Source: Piscicola geometra
Lineage: Eukaryota; Annelida; Clitellata; Hirudinida; Piscicolidae
Assembly: GCA_943735955.1 (NCBI GenBank)
Contig: OX030962.1
Span: forward strand, 7,418,462 to 7,482,461
Direction of reading: 5' to 3'
DNA length: 64,000 bases
The translations under genes were made by a program, and so were the position numbers. Under the pieces are notes generated by a model. It worked only from the letters and a program-made list of their open reading frames with translations. It was not told where the DNA came from and did not search any database. Below are positions 11,831-35,010 of this stretch, piece by piece; position 1 is the first letter of the stretch; each line of letters begins with the position of its first letter.

Positions 11831-14399
11831 CTCTAATCACACAACACAATGCATCATCGATAGATATTCAATGGATTCCAATCAGGCAATCACGTTTATG
11901 ACAACGACCAATAAAATCGCCACCAGGGCACTCATTGTTTTATTGGAGGGGTAGTGCAATCAAGGACACCGAAATGATTTCAAAGAATAAATTATTGTCA
12001 TTTAATTGATTTTAGTCTAACGCTCTTAAATAACTCCAAAAATATATTTTATTTAAATATTTTTTTTACAAATATTCAATCTATAGATTCGATAGGGTGT
12101 TTTGCTGGCAAGGCAAATGACTTTGGAATCGATTACTGTGGTTAGAGGTAGTGGTCTTTCGTGAATGGCTTTTAATTGTATTCTATTGCATTGTATTGCA
12201 TCGCATTGTATATCAAAACATTGCATAAAAGCATAAACAAGTCTTTAATCAAATGTAACAATTATATATATGTCAACTGGAAACATTTTAGAACCCATAT
12301 AAGCTCTACATACGTTACGAATCATCAAGCACACAACCGATCAATTAATCGACAAACAATTTCAATGTCCATCGGGACACCAGCGAGAAAAGCTCTATCG
12401 CCTTCGCTCGCTACTCTCTGCCTAACAATCAGTTAGCGCGGTTAACTGGCTAGAGTGTCCTTGCTGTACGGTATGAGGGTGCTTGTGGTAATGAGGAGGT
12501 TAGATAGGGGTGCTTGTTGTTGTAGTTGTTTTTCTTGTTGCATGGGTGGTTCTTCTTGTGGTGGTAATGGTGCTTTTTGTTGTTTTAGTCTTTGGTGTTG
12601 ATACAATTATTGTATCAACACAACCCAAACAGTTTTCAATGCAACCAACATCTCAAACACTCTTCCCAAAAAGACATAACTGAATTTACAAATCAATAAC
12701 CTGGAAAAGCATTAAATTAACATCACTATTTCATTTTTATTACGCGATCAAATCAATAAAACCTTCTGACCACCAACCGGGTCACTAGTCGGGTCAGCAC
12801 TAACTGATTAGCCTCTCACCGAGAAGACAGTTAATGAGATTTAGTGAATCTTTTAATTGGGTTTTTAATAGGTTTCAATTAGATATTGAAATAGATTTAA
12901 AGACATTTAATATGTTTTAATTAAATATATATATACATATTTTAATTATGTTCTAATAGTTTTTAATGAGATATTAAAATAGATTTTTTGAAAGATCTCT
13001 GTTAGATTTCCAAATAGCTTTTTTTGAAAGCCATATTTCAATATTTCTAACGACTTCAATGACAGATTTAAATGGAGGTATAATGATTTTAGTGCTTGCT
13101 AGCCGAGATGTACTACTTTCGATATTTATGCGAATTTGCACCAAGTGGGTACGAGAAATATAGTTTAAGTAGTGTGGTGGTTGTAGTGGTGTTGTATAGT
13201 AGTTGTAGTTTCCGTAATAGCGTTTTTGTTGTCCTAACTTCTTACAGTTTTAAGATTGTTGTAGTATCGAAGTGTCAAAAATACAATCACAACAAACATA
13301 CAATTACTAAAACCCTGTTGTATTACATCACATCACACCCACTGTACCCCATTGCATTGTATCTAGTCACATCTGATTGCATAAATCAGCGTAATCATCT
13401 CGGTGTGAAGTCAAACAATCGGAACGACACTGAAGCCAACAGTGACAAAGGCTCGAGTGTTTCACAATTGAAGGGTCCACACACATATGCACACAGTGCG
13501 TTAATCACCCCCGCTCTAACTAGGTGTGACAACTTCTTAAACGACAACTACATCTCATACTGAAACTACTGCTTATGCAACTACAACTACAACTACTGCA
13601 ACTACAACTACAACTAATGCTATTGCAACCACAACTACAACTTCTATTGCAACTAAGTGCTGAGTAAAAGCATTAGAGACTAAACCTTTTGGTAAAAATG
13701 GGAAAAACCTAAATATCACATAAAACACCACAACAACAGCAATTTCTCAACTCCAATCCCTCCTCCCCCCTCATCTATTCATTTTTCTCTTCCATTTCCA
13801 CCTTCAACCAAACCCCCTTTTCCCATACTTCACCCCCTCCCTAATCCACCCTCACCTCCTCCATCACCCCTCTTTAACCCACCCTCACCTCCTCCCTCAC
13901 GCCTCTCCTTAACCCACCCTCACCTCCTCCTTCACGCCTCCCTCCACCTTCCAACCATTAAGGACCACAAAGAAGCCCCATACAAGGGTTGGACAAGCAG
14001 GCGAACTAAAGTCTTAAGTGACCTTCGACTAACAAGCTGGAGATGCTATCACTCTAATGCACTAACCACTCCTTTCAAAGGCAGGTGACATCTTTTTATT
14101 GCTCTTTTTTGTAATTTTTCTTCATATTATTCTTAAATATTTCTACTTTTATTTTTGGTACTTTTTAAAAGTTCTTTTTTTTCTGTGTTTTTTGAATGAA
14201 TTGTATAATTTATTTTGAAAATATTTAAAGAAAATAACTTTTAATAGCTATAAAAAACAATAAAAATGAGTTAATTTAACTAACTATTTGTAAATTCCGA
14301 TGAAGGTACTTAGAAGGGTGAATGGAAAGAGGGTGGAGTGATTTGCCTTTAAAAAGACATCAGACAGGCATGCGGGAGTCAGTCTTTTTACAAGAAAGA

Positions 14400-15205
<806 letters not shown>

Positions 15206-16378
15206 AAGATCTCGAAGCTCACTGGCTAGCAGGTCTTCTAGGGTTTAATCAACGCCGCTTTGAATAACTTCAAATTACTTTTCGTGCGACAGATTTTTAT
15301 TTCTATGATTTTGTACGAAAGATGAATAATCATTCAGATAAGCAAAACTAACTTCAATGCAACTTCTTTTCCTTCCCCCCCACAAACAAACAAACAACCA
15401 CGCATGCAAGCACACTCTGATCACACACAGAAATGAGATGAAAGGCCACCACCAAGAAGGCAACTAGCTCCTAGGTGACCCGTAATTAATTGTGCCCATT
15501 GATTATCCACTCATTAGGACAATACACCACCAATGTGGGCTGTTCTATGCGTGCTCTCTAATGATCATTGCATTGTATAGTGAGTTATCATTGTGTTGGA
15601 AGTCAAGATATGTAATAAAAGAGTGGAGCATGTGTGACCGGGAGACCAAGCCATAATCATATTAATCTAATGGTTAGCCACACCTTTGCATCCGTTCTAT
15701 TCATTAGAATGCAATTCATGCAAGTGGTGTTTTTCTTTACGTTGCATTGTGGATATGTAATTAAGAAATGTAAATGATGCCTCAAGTAGATTCTTCTCTA
15801 ATTGATTGCCTTGCTTATGGACGCTTTCCACTTTAAAGTAATTCTATTGTACGAACATTCTTGAATTGTTTCATGATTATTAAGAAATTGTACAAATATA
15901 ATTTATTTAAGTACACAATAGCACTTTGGTGCTCCAGAAAAGCCTGCACTTTATTGGAAAAAATGTAATATTTTTTTCGACTACCAGATTCTCAAGTTTT
16001 GGACCTGATGCCTTTCCCCACATTCATATTTTTTAAAACATACAAATTATCTATGCAGTCGTTTAAGTTAATAAACTCGCTTTGGGTTTATTCTTGAACG
16101 AACAAATTAAGTTAACTTATTAAAACACGAAAACTTCCGTAGGAACATCATGAAACCGATATAAACACACATGAACTTGAAAAGAAACCACACAGAAACA
16201 CAATTCTCAAACTTCTTCCTCGTTCACCTCCATGGCAATGTCCTTAGACGACCCTGTGATGAGATGTGTGGTGTGAGTGACTTACTGCATAACTGAAATC
16301 AATTAAAAAATCATTTTAGATTTTCTAGGTTTATAATTACAAAAATTATAATTCGCGATCATCATCCTCATCAATCAA

Positions 16379-26934
<10,556 letters not shown>

Positions 26935-27886
26935 TAATATTTATTTGGATAAGGTTTAAATTTTAAATAAAAGATGCAGAACTAAGTTTATTTTTAGTTC
27001 TTTCTCTTTTAATTCAAATTATTCCACTATATTGCTTGAAACACATAATTTTTTAAACATTTAAATGATTTTAGAAAAATAACTTCATGGAATAACTATT
27101 ATTTATTAAATATTCTGAAAACTTTAAACAATTAATATTAACAAAGCAAGTATAACATAGACATAATAAAATGTGTTTTCGTTATATTATGAGAATTTAT
27201 TTTAGATCTAGAGTGACTTTTAAAATATGCTTTAAAATGTTTAAAATTCATAACTGTTATGCTCCAATTTATCTTAAAAATCTAATTAAACAACCCCTTA
27301 AATCTGGTCTAAGATCATCCACCTTTAAGCGTTCTTTTTGTTTTCCAGTTAAACACTCTTTTGCTAAACGTTCTTTTTCTTACTGTGGTCTTCTTTTATG
27401 GAATTCTTTACCTTTTTCTTTAACTTCAACTAAGTCACTCATAACTTTCCGTCGAGGCCTGAAGACGTACTTGTTTGGGACGTGATAGCTGAGCGCTTTT
27501 GTTCATTTAGCAAAGGGCGCTATAAAAATTATTAGTGATTGATGATTGATTGAAAAATGCCAATCTGTAATTAAAAGAATTTTGAAAGTTTATCAAATAA
27601 TTGCTTTAGAAAAGATATTTCTTTGCTACGAATCTTTGTGTTTATGAGCTAATTTAGAGTTAACTAAGGATTTTTATTCTTTTTCAAAAGTACACATTCC
27701 AACAAAATTATTTTTTTAAACTTGTATAATGCTTCAGTTAGGTCAAGTTTTTTTATTACTTCATTATTATTTTTATTAGGAAATCTTTAATCCCAATTAA
27801 TAGGTTTACTTTTAAATCTAACGGTAATTATTGAAAATAAGTTCAAAATAATTTTTGCTTTGGCGAAACTATGATACTTTTTAGTG
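26935..27886. other. Intergenic region between KDM1A and the GT61 gene
   Basis: Divergent interval between KDM1A (-) and the GT61 gene (+). It holds AT-rich sequence and the LINE 3' fragment at 27171-27545; nothing else is recognised. Confidence 0.6.
27171..27545 (+). mobile_element. LINE (CR1/Jockey-like) 3'-end fragment
   Basis: An open stretch of about 100 residues ends with the conserved C-terminal pattern of non-LTR retrotransposon reverse transcriptases: LRSSTFKRSF, then FSYCGLLLWNSLP, then TFRRGLKTYLF and stop. A short 3' UTR follows with a GAGCGCTT..AAGGGCGCTATAAA hairpin (27491-27530) and a TGATTGAT tail, typical of LINE 3' ends. The catalytic reverse transcriptase core and the 5' part are missing, so this is a 5'-truncated relic. 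Confidence 0.75.
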
Positions 27887-29218
27887 ATGGAAATTATTTC
27901 TGAGGTTAAGGTTAATTCAAAATTTAAGTTGGTATTCATTTTGTTCACTTGCTTCACACTCGCTTGCTTGCTCTACTTTAAAATATACTTTAAGAAAAAA
28001 ATAACACTGGAAAGCAACAAGCAAGGCCAAATTGACATACCAAAAAATCGGATTTTGTACGACAACTTCGGATTCTACCCAGTGAATGACCAGGGTGTCT
28101 ATACATTCTGGAATGTCTGTGTTGAGTCAGCAGGCTTCCACAATGAAAGGTCATACAAAGGCATGAAGTACAATGAAACACAACGAATCGCAGTATATAA
28201 CAGTTTCTACAGAGTTGGAGACCAACAAATAAATGTTGCATCGTCTGCAAATGCTGTGATGCACTTTTGGGATGCAATCTTTTTCCGTGGGAATATCCCT
28301 CCAACACACACATTCCACAAAACAACTGCCTTCTTCACCATCACCACATGCCTTTCCAACTTCCACCACTTTTGGGCGGACACATTTGTTTCATTGTTCA
28401 ACGTCGTGAAAAGAGGGAATAGATTAAAGGAGGGCTCAGAAAACCGCATATTCTATCGTTTACCAATTCCTGATTTGAAAAACGCAGTTTCAAATAACTG
28501 CCACAACGCCAGTAGGTACAAATTGTTCTTGCAAACTCTCTACTTGGCCAATGACCCAGTCGTCTTCTTTCAAGCGCCTACCAACTCCTGTTACTCCAGT
28601 GCAGTGTTTGGGGCCAATAGCGTTGGTCTTAAAGAGCCCAGATCCATCATCAACCACACCATCAATTACTTCTCCACACACTCACCCACCTTCAAAGCAA
28701 GCATGTCTAAACGAACCTGCGAAGTGGTCATCCAGGATAGAACAACACGCAAAATGCTCAACATTGACGACTTAGTTTCAGCGGCAAAGAGTCATGGATT
28801 TAAGGGGGTTTGCAAGGTGTCTTTTGAGACTCTCTCGATCGAGGAGCAGACTGCTTTGATGCTGGGCGCTCGAGTGATGGTGGGAGTGCAGGGGGCGGGC
28901 TTGCAATGGGCCATCTTCATGCCCGAAGGTTCAGTCTTGGTTGAAATTGCATGGCCCCAAAAGTCGTGGGGCTTCTTCTATAATAATTTCGTTAAACCAT
29001 ACGGTATACGCCATATCCAGCTGATCAGCCATGTTGTGGTGGTCAATTGGACCTCTTACGAGAGGATGGTTCACAAGGGAGTGAAAGTGAGTGAACAAAG
29101 AAGGACCGAGATGTTGAAGGGCTCAGGGGTGAAGAGTTCGGTTGATAACCTCTGGAAGTGGGCAGATGTGAGAGTCGATGTGCCTTCGTTCAGGGATTTC
29201 CTCAGCTCTTTTCTCTGA
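27887..29218 (+). CDS. Glycosyltransferase family 61 (DUF563) protein, intronless
   Basis: A single exon encodes 443 residues from ATG at 27887 (the GTG one codon upstream is not a likely start). Residues about 13-31 are a hydrophobic signal anchor after a short cytoplasmic N-terminus, as in type II Golgi or ER transferases. The C-terminal half carries the GT61 pattern: VVIQDRTTRKMLN, the LGARVMVGVQGAGLQW block near residue 332 and FMPEGSVLVEI. Family knowledge: GT61 includes EOGT, POMGNT2 and plant xylosyl/arabinosyl transferases; most have HGA where this one has QGA. The acceptor cannot be told from sequence. It converges with EPRS, with about 300 bp between stop codons. Lack of introns among intron-rich neighbours suggests retroposition or an old intronless family. 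Confidence 0.8.
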   Translation: MEIISEVKVNSKFKLVFILFTCFTLACLLYFKIYFKKKITLESNKQGQIDIPKNRILYDNFGFYPVNDQGVYTFWNVCVESAGFHNERSYKGMKYNETQRIAVYNSFYRVGDQQINVASSANAVMHFWDAIFFRGNIPPTHTFHKTTAFFTITTCLSNFHHFWADTFVSLFNVVKRGNRLKEGSENRIFYRLPIPDLKNAVSNNCHNASRYKLFLQTLYLANDPVVFFQAPTNSCYSSAVFGANSVGLKEPRSIINHTINYFSTHSPTFKASMSKRTCEVVIQDRTTRKMLNIDDLVSAAKSHGFKGVCKVSFETLSIEEQTALMLGARVMVGVQGAGLQWAIFMPEGSVLVEIAWPQKSWGFFYNNFVKPYGIRHIQLISHVVVVNWTSYERMVHKGVKVSEQRRTEMLKGSGVKSSVDNLWKWADVRVDVPSFRDFLSSFL

Positions 29219-29307
29219 GTTGCACGATTTCTTGAAACAGTCTATTTTTCTTACTGATGTAGTTTTGATTAAAATGTAAATATTAAAAAAGTAATGTTTT
29301 TTTTATG

Positions 29308-29313
29308 AATAAA
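29308..29313 (+). promoter_or_regulatory. Candidate polyadenylation signal for the GT61 gene
   Basis: AATAAA about 90 bp after the stop codon at 29218, in the short gap before the convergent EPRS gene. Confidence 0.5.
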
Positions 29314-29519
29314 TATTAAGTAATACTAGTGTTTTCGTTTAGTGAAAGGAGCATGAGCAAATACTCAGTTATATTCGAAATGATAGGTGGAAAGCTGTTT
29401 GGATTTATTTAAAAACCATTAAATATAACCCAAGAGCTCAACAGAAATATTCAAAAATCTCGACAAACAAGTCTTGCACCACAAGCACTCTGCCACAATG
29501 GCCATTGCACGCCCAGAAA

Positions 29520-32500
29520 CTAGTAGCTCCTGCCGAAAAGGGTGAAGTGCTTGGGGGCGTTTTTGCAGCCAGGACTGATGCAGGCATGCGATGGGAGGAT
29601 GGGGGAGGGTTGTTTGAAGGGGATGCATAGTCCTTTGGCGCCCATTGCTGGAGCCCCCTCCTCGACCGCCTCGCGGGCTGACAACTTCTTGATGTTGTCC
29701 TCGCAATCGATGGCACCGCAGTAAGGCGCCATGATGATCTTCTTCGATTCGAGAGATTCGCAAAAGTGCTCGAAAGAGGTCGTCGTCACGGTGCTCGAGT
29801 CGAGTTGCTGCTGCGCGTTTAGCAGCATCAGCTCGTGCACCTGCTCCAGCATCTCCTTGATGGCGTCTTCGCATGCAGCCACCTTCAAGACCTTCTTCTC
29901 GCCATCGACCCTCCTCACCACCACCAACTCACCCGCCTTCACATCCTTCGGGCCCACCTCCAGCCTCAACGGTACGCCCTTCAACTCCCAATGGTTGAAC
30001 TTCCAACCAGGCGAGTAGTTGTCTCTGCCATCATACTCCACCCTCACATCCGCTTGCCTCAGCACATCACGCACATGCTTGCACACTTGATCCAACTTCT
30101 CCCGATCGGCCTGGCTGAGTTGTGCGGTGATGCCACACGGCACCAGCACCACCTGCACTGGGGCGATGCGAGGAGGAAGCACCAGGCCCTTGTCGTCACC
30201 GTGGATCATTATCAAGACTCCAATCGACCTAGTTGTCAGGCCCCAGGAGTTCTGGTAGGCGTATTCCTTCTCCCTGGTGTCGGGATGCTCGAACGAAATG
30301 TCAAACATCTTGGCGAAGTTCTGGCCCAGATGGTGTGACGTGGCTGCCTGGATGGCCCTGCCGGAGGTGGAGACGAAAGCCTCGATGGTGGTGGTGTAGT
30401 CGGCGCCTGCAAACTTCTCCTTCTCGGTCTTCCTTCCCTTCACGACGGGGATGGCCAGCAGGTCGTGGTAGACTTGCGAGTACAACTCCAGGATGTACAG
30501 CACCTCCTCTTCGGCGTCCTTCTTGAGCGCATGAGCCGAGTGCCCTTCCTGCCAGAGGAACTCCCTGGTGCGGAGGAAGGGCTGCGGGTGCTTGAACTCC
30601 CACCTGACGACGTTGCACCACTGGTTCAGCAGGATGGGCAGGTCCCTGTGCGACTGAACCCAGTTCGCATACGAGGGGTACATCACCGTCTCACTGGTCG
30701 GTCGGATGGCGATCGGCTCGGCCAGTTCAGTGTCACCTGACCTCGTCACCCAGGCCACTTCGGGCGCGAAGTCAGCGATGTGTTCCTTCTCGGTCTCGAG
30801 GGCCGCTTGCGACACAAACATCGGAAAGTAGCAGTTCCTGAAGCCGATGCGCTTGATCTGGCGGTCGAACCAGTCGCGGATCTCCTCCCAAATGCCGTAC
30901 GCCCAGGGCCGCAGGACGTAGCAGCCACTGACGTTGTAGTACTCGATCATCTCCGACTTGATGATCACTTGCGAGTACCACTCGGAGAAGTTCTCCTGCT
31001 TGCCCACCTCCATGCCCAGCCTCGTCACCTTCTTCACCTCCTTCGTCCCCTCACCCTCTGTTCTCGCTGTCACCTCCTTCTGTTTCTGCTTAGGCGTCTG
31101 TTTTGTCTGCTGCTTTCCTGGCACAGCTTGCTTTGCTGCTGCTGGTGCTGATGATGATAGAGGTGCTGCTGATGATGGTGATGGTGCTGATGCTTGGACC
31201 GCTCCAGGCTTCCAGTCTTGTCCTGTGGCTTGTTTGAAGTCAGCCTTCAGCGCTAGCAACTTCATCACTTCTCCTTCTATTTCCGCCTACAGGATAAGAA
31301 AAAGTTTAAAAAAGCGCTTAATTATTTAATCAATATAAATTGAGTCACTATTTTCGAATAGTTTGATTAAACAAAGTCAATTCAGATCCTATCACCACTC
31401 CCCCCAACACCACTCCCACCTTAGAAGCCTTCTTTGCCTTCATCTCTCTCACCCTTTCTCCCTGCTGACTGATCAGCTGATCGAGAGGAGAGGATGGTGC
31501 TGATGATGATGCTGATGGGGGTGGTGCTGATGATGATGGTGGTAGTGCTGATGATGATGGCTGGACCGCTCCAGGCTTCCAGTCTTGTCCTGTGGCTTGT
31601 TTGAAGTCAGCCTTCAGCGCTAGCAACTTCTTCACTTCTCCTTCTATTTCCGTCTATACAAAATGAATAATTAACACATTTAAAAAAAAAACAAAAAAAT
31701 TAGAAAACCTCAAAATTCCATTCTCAACCAACCATTCCACAAAACGTCCTTAACCTTGGAGGCTTTCTTGGCCTTCATCTCTCTCAACCTGTCTCCCTGC
31801 TGACTGATCAGCTGATCGAGAGAAGAGGATGGCGCTGATGATGATGGTGGTGCTGATGATGGTGGTGCTGATGATGATGGTGGTGGTGCTGATGATGATG
31901 GCTGGACCACTCCAGGCTTCCAGTCTTGTCCTGTGGCTTGTTTGAAGTCAGCCTTCAGCGCTAGCAACTTCTTCACTTCTCCTTCTATTTCCGCCTACAA
32001 GTTAAAAAAAGCGCTTAATTATTTAATCAATATAAATTGAGTCACTATTTTCAAATAGTTTGATTAAACAAAGTCAATTCAGATCCACTCACCACTCCCC
32101 CCAACACCACTCCCACCTTAGAAGCCTTCTTTGCCTTCATTTCTCTCACCCTTTCTCCCTGCTGACTGATCAGCTGATCGAGAGGAGAGGATGGTGCTGA
32201 TGATGATGCTGATGGGGGTGGTGCTGTAGATGATGGTGGTAGTGCTGATGATGATGGCTGGACCACTCCAGGCTTCCAGTCTTGTCCTGTGGCTTGTTTG
32301 AAGTCAGCCTTCAGCGCTAGCAACTTCTTCACTTCTCCTTCTATTTCCGCCTATACAAAATGGCGGCAATATAAATCAAAGAAAATAAAAATTAAATTTA
32401 AAACTTTCAAACACCGAATGCGTCTTATGCATGGTCTTTTAGGCGCGATGAATCAAAATCGCAAGTCCTTCCAGCCCTCCTACCACTCCCACCTTAGCAG

Positions 32501-34977
32501 CCTTCTTCGCCTTCATCTCTCTCACCCTTTCTCCCTGCTGACTGATCAGCTGATCGAGAGGAGAGGATGGTGCTGATGATGATGAGGGTGCTGGAGGTGG
32601 TACTGATGATGATGCTAAAGCTACTGGTGGTGTTGGTAATGATGCTGCTGCTGCTGATGATGATTGCTGTTGTTTCTTCTGTTGCTTTTTAGAAAGCTGA
32701 AATAAAATAGATTGAAAATGAGAAAAAAGAAAAAAAGGATTGAGCTCGAAAAAGTCTCTCGAGGAGCCATTCACAAACACTCACCCCACAACCGCCAAAA
32801 AATTACCCTTCCACAAACACACACCCACCCACAAACTGCAAGACATTCATCCTTCTCCAACCACCCTCCCTCACAAATCCACCCCCCAAATACTGCCCAC
32901 CTCCCCCCCCCCCACAAACCACCTTAGCCTCCTCCACCACCTCCCTCTTGTCGCCGCCACCCTCCAGCACCCCCTCCCCCTCCCCCTTCTTGTGTTTGGA
33001 TCCACTGGTGGGCATTTCCTTGGAGTGGCCGTCAGGCACGTTGAAAAGGATTAGGGGCTGTTCGACGCTTGAGTGCTTGCTGGGTAGGGGTGGAGGGTTG
33101 GTGGTTGAAAGGTTGGTGGGGGGAGGTGGTTGAAAGGTTGGTGGAGGGAGGTGGTTGAAAGGTTGGTGGGAGGTGGTTGAGAGGTGGGTGGGAGGAGGGT
33201 TGGTTGGTGGTTGAGAGATGGGGGGGGGGTGGTTTGGTGGTTGAGAGGTGGGTGGGGAAAGCGTTGGTTGGTGGTTGAGAGATAGGGGGAGGGGTGGGTT
33301 GCTGGTTGAGTAGTGAGTGGGGGGATGAAAGTTGAGAGGGGGTGGGTTGCTGGTTGAGAGGTGGGGGGGTTGGTGGTTGAAAGGTGGAGGAAGCTGGTTA
33401 GTGGAGATGGTTGTAGTAGAATGAGGTGGGTGTTGTTTGTTGGGTGTGGTGAAACAAAAGAGAAGGTGTATGGTAGAAAAAGATGTGGAATAAAAAGTTG
33501 GAATATCATCACTATCTACCATGAACGTTATTAGCACCACCATCACTAGGACCACAACCCAACTACCCCCAACCAACCCTCCACAACCCTCCACCCACCT
33601 GATGCAGCGGTACTCTTGGTCGCACACATAAAAGCCCCTCCTTTGCAGTTGGACCACCTCCCCCTTCCGCAACCCCTCCAGACACGGGTCGCCCATCATC
33701 TCGGTCACCAGTCTAGACTGCCTGCTCATCATCATCATCATCATCCTCATCATGCCATCATCATCGGCGTCATCAGCATCATCATCATCATCTTCTTTAT
33801 CATCATACAATAAAATACAATACAACAAAGAATATTATTAACATGGCGTAAACCCGGACGAGCTTCAAGACCACTCATCATCATCATCGCCATCATCATG
33901 CCATCATCATCATCATCATAATGCCATCATCATTATCATCATGCTATCATCATCATCATCATGCCATCATCATCATCATCATGCCATCATCATCATCATC
34001 ATGCCATCATCATCATCATCATGCCATCATCATCGTCGTCATCATCATGCCATCATCATCATCATCATCATCATGCCATCATCATCGTCGTCATCATCAT
34101 GCCATCATCATCATCATCATGCCATCATCATCGTCGTCATCATCATGCCATCATCATCATCATCATCATCATCATGCCATCATCATCATCATCATGCCAT
34201 CATCATCATCATCATGCCATCATCATCGTCGTCATCATCATCATCATCATCATGCCATCATCATCATCATCATGCCTGTTTATGTGAGCCTTGAAGTCCT
34301 CCTCCTTGGCCAGGACCGCCTTCGAGATTATGTGCTCGAAGGTGACGCATTGAACCTGCGGTGGGGGTGGAGGGGGGGAAGGGTTGTTATATTTGTTGCT
34401 ATTATTAATATTATTAATAATAGTAATAATAATATTATATATATATATATTATGTTATGCCGGTTGCAATCACCCTGATGGGCGGAGCTTCTTGAACATC
34501 AGCCAACCAAGTGAGTTTCTGAGTCTTCTTGTAGTCCTGATGACGATGATGGTGATGATGACGATAATAATGACGATGATGATGATGATGATTATAATAA
34601 TATATATAAAAACATTATTATTCTTTACCTTATTTTCTAGATTCAGTTGAGCCTTCACACACTTCACCTTGCCATCACTGCCCCTGAGAGCAACAACAAA
34701 TAATATAATCGTCGTCATCATCACCATCATCATCATCATCATCGTCGTCATCATCACCATCATCATTATCCTCATCATCATCATTATTCACTCCCCTTCC
34801 GAACAATCAGCAATCATGACCCACTTTTCAATGGCCTTGACGATGAGATTGCCCCAATTAATGAAGGTCACGACCTCGCTGACCTTGAGTTCACTGGCGT
34901 CCGCCCCCTCGATCAACACCCTCCTCCCAAACCACACCTTCTTCTCACCTACCGCAGCGTCCTTTGATGATGATGAC

Positions 34978-35010
<33 letters not shown>

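Noticed and set aside
12330..12470. GC-richer patch with short inverted motifs (TTAGCGCGGTTAACTGG)
   Set aside because: Could be a decayed mobile element, but nothing specific supports a call.
13096..13563. 155-codon plus-strand frame in the intergenic region
   Set aside because: No recognisable domain, biased composition and no splice partners; likely chance.
13985..14085. Possible tRNA-like sequence on the minus strand (AGTGGTTAGTGCATTAGAG)
   Set aside because: A-box-like motif only; the B box is too weak and no cloverleaf could be folded by eye.
27884..27886. GTG as start codon of the GT61 gene
   Set aside because: The next codon is ATG, which is the expected eukaryotic start; nothing supports GTG initiation.
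29542..31329. Plus-strand open frames of 60-167 codons across the ProRS exon
   Set aside because: Antisense shadows of the well conserved EPRS last exon.
33921..34478. H/S/I-rich frames of 100-185 codons
   Set aside because: ATC microsatellite in an EPRS intron.
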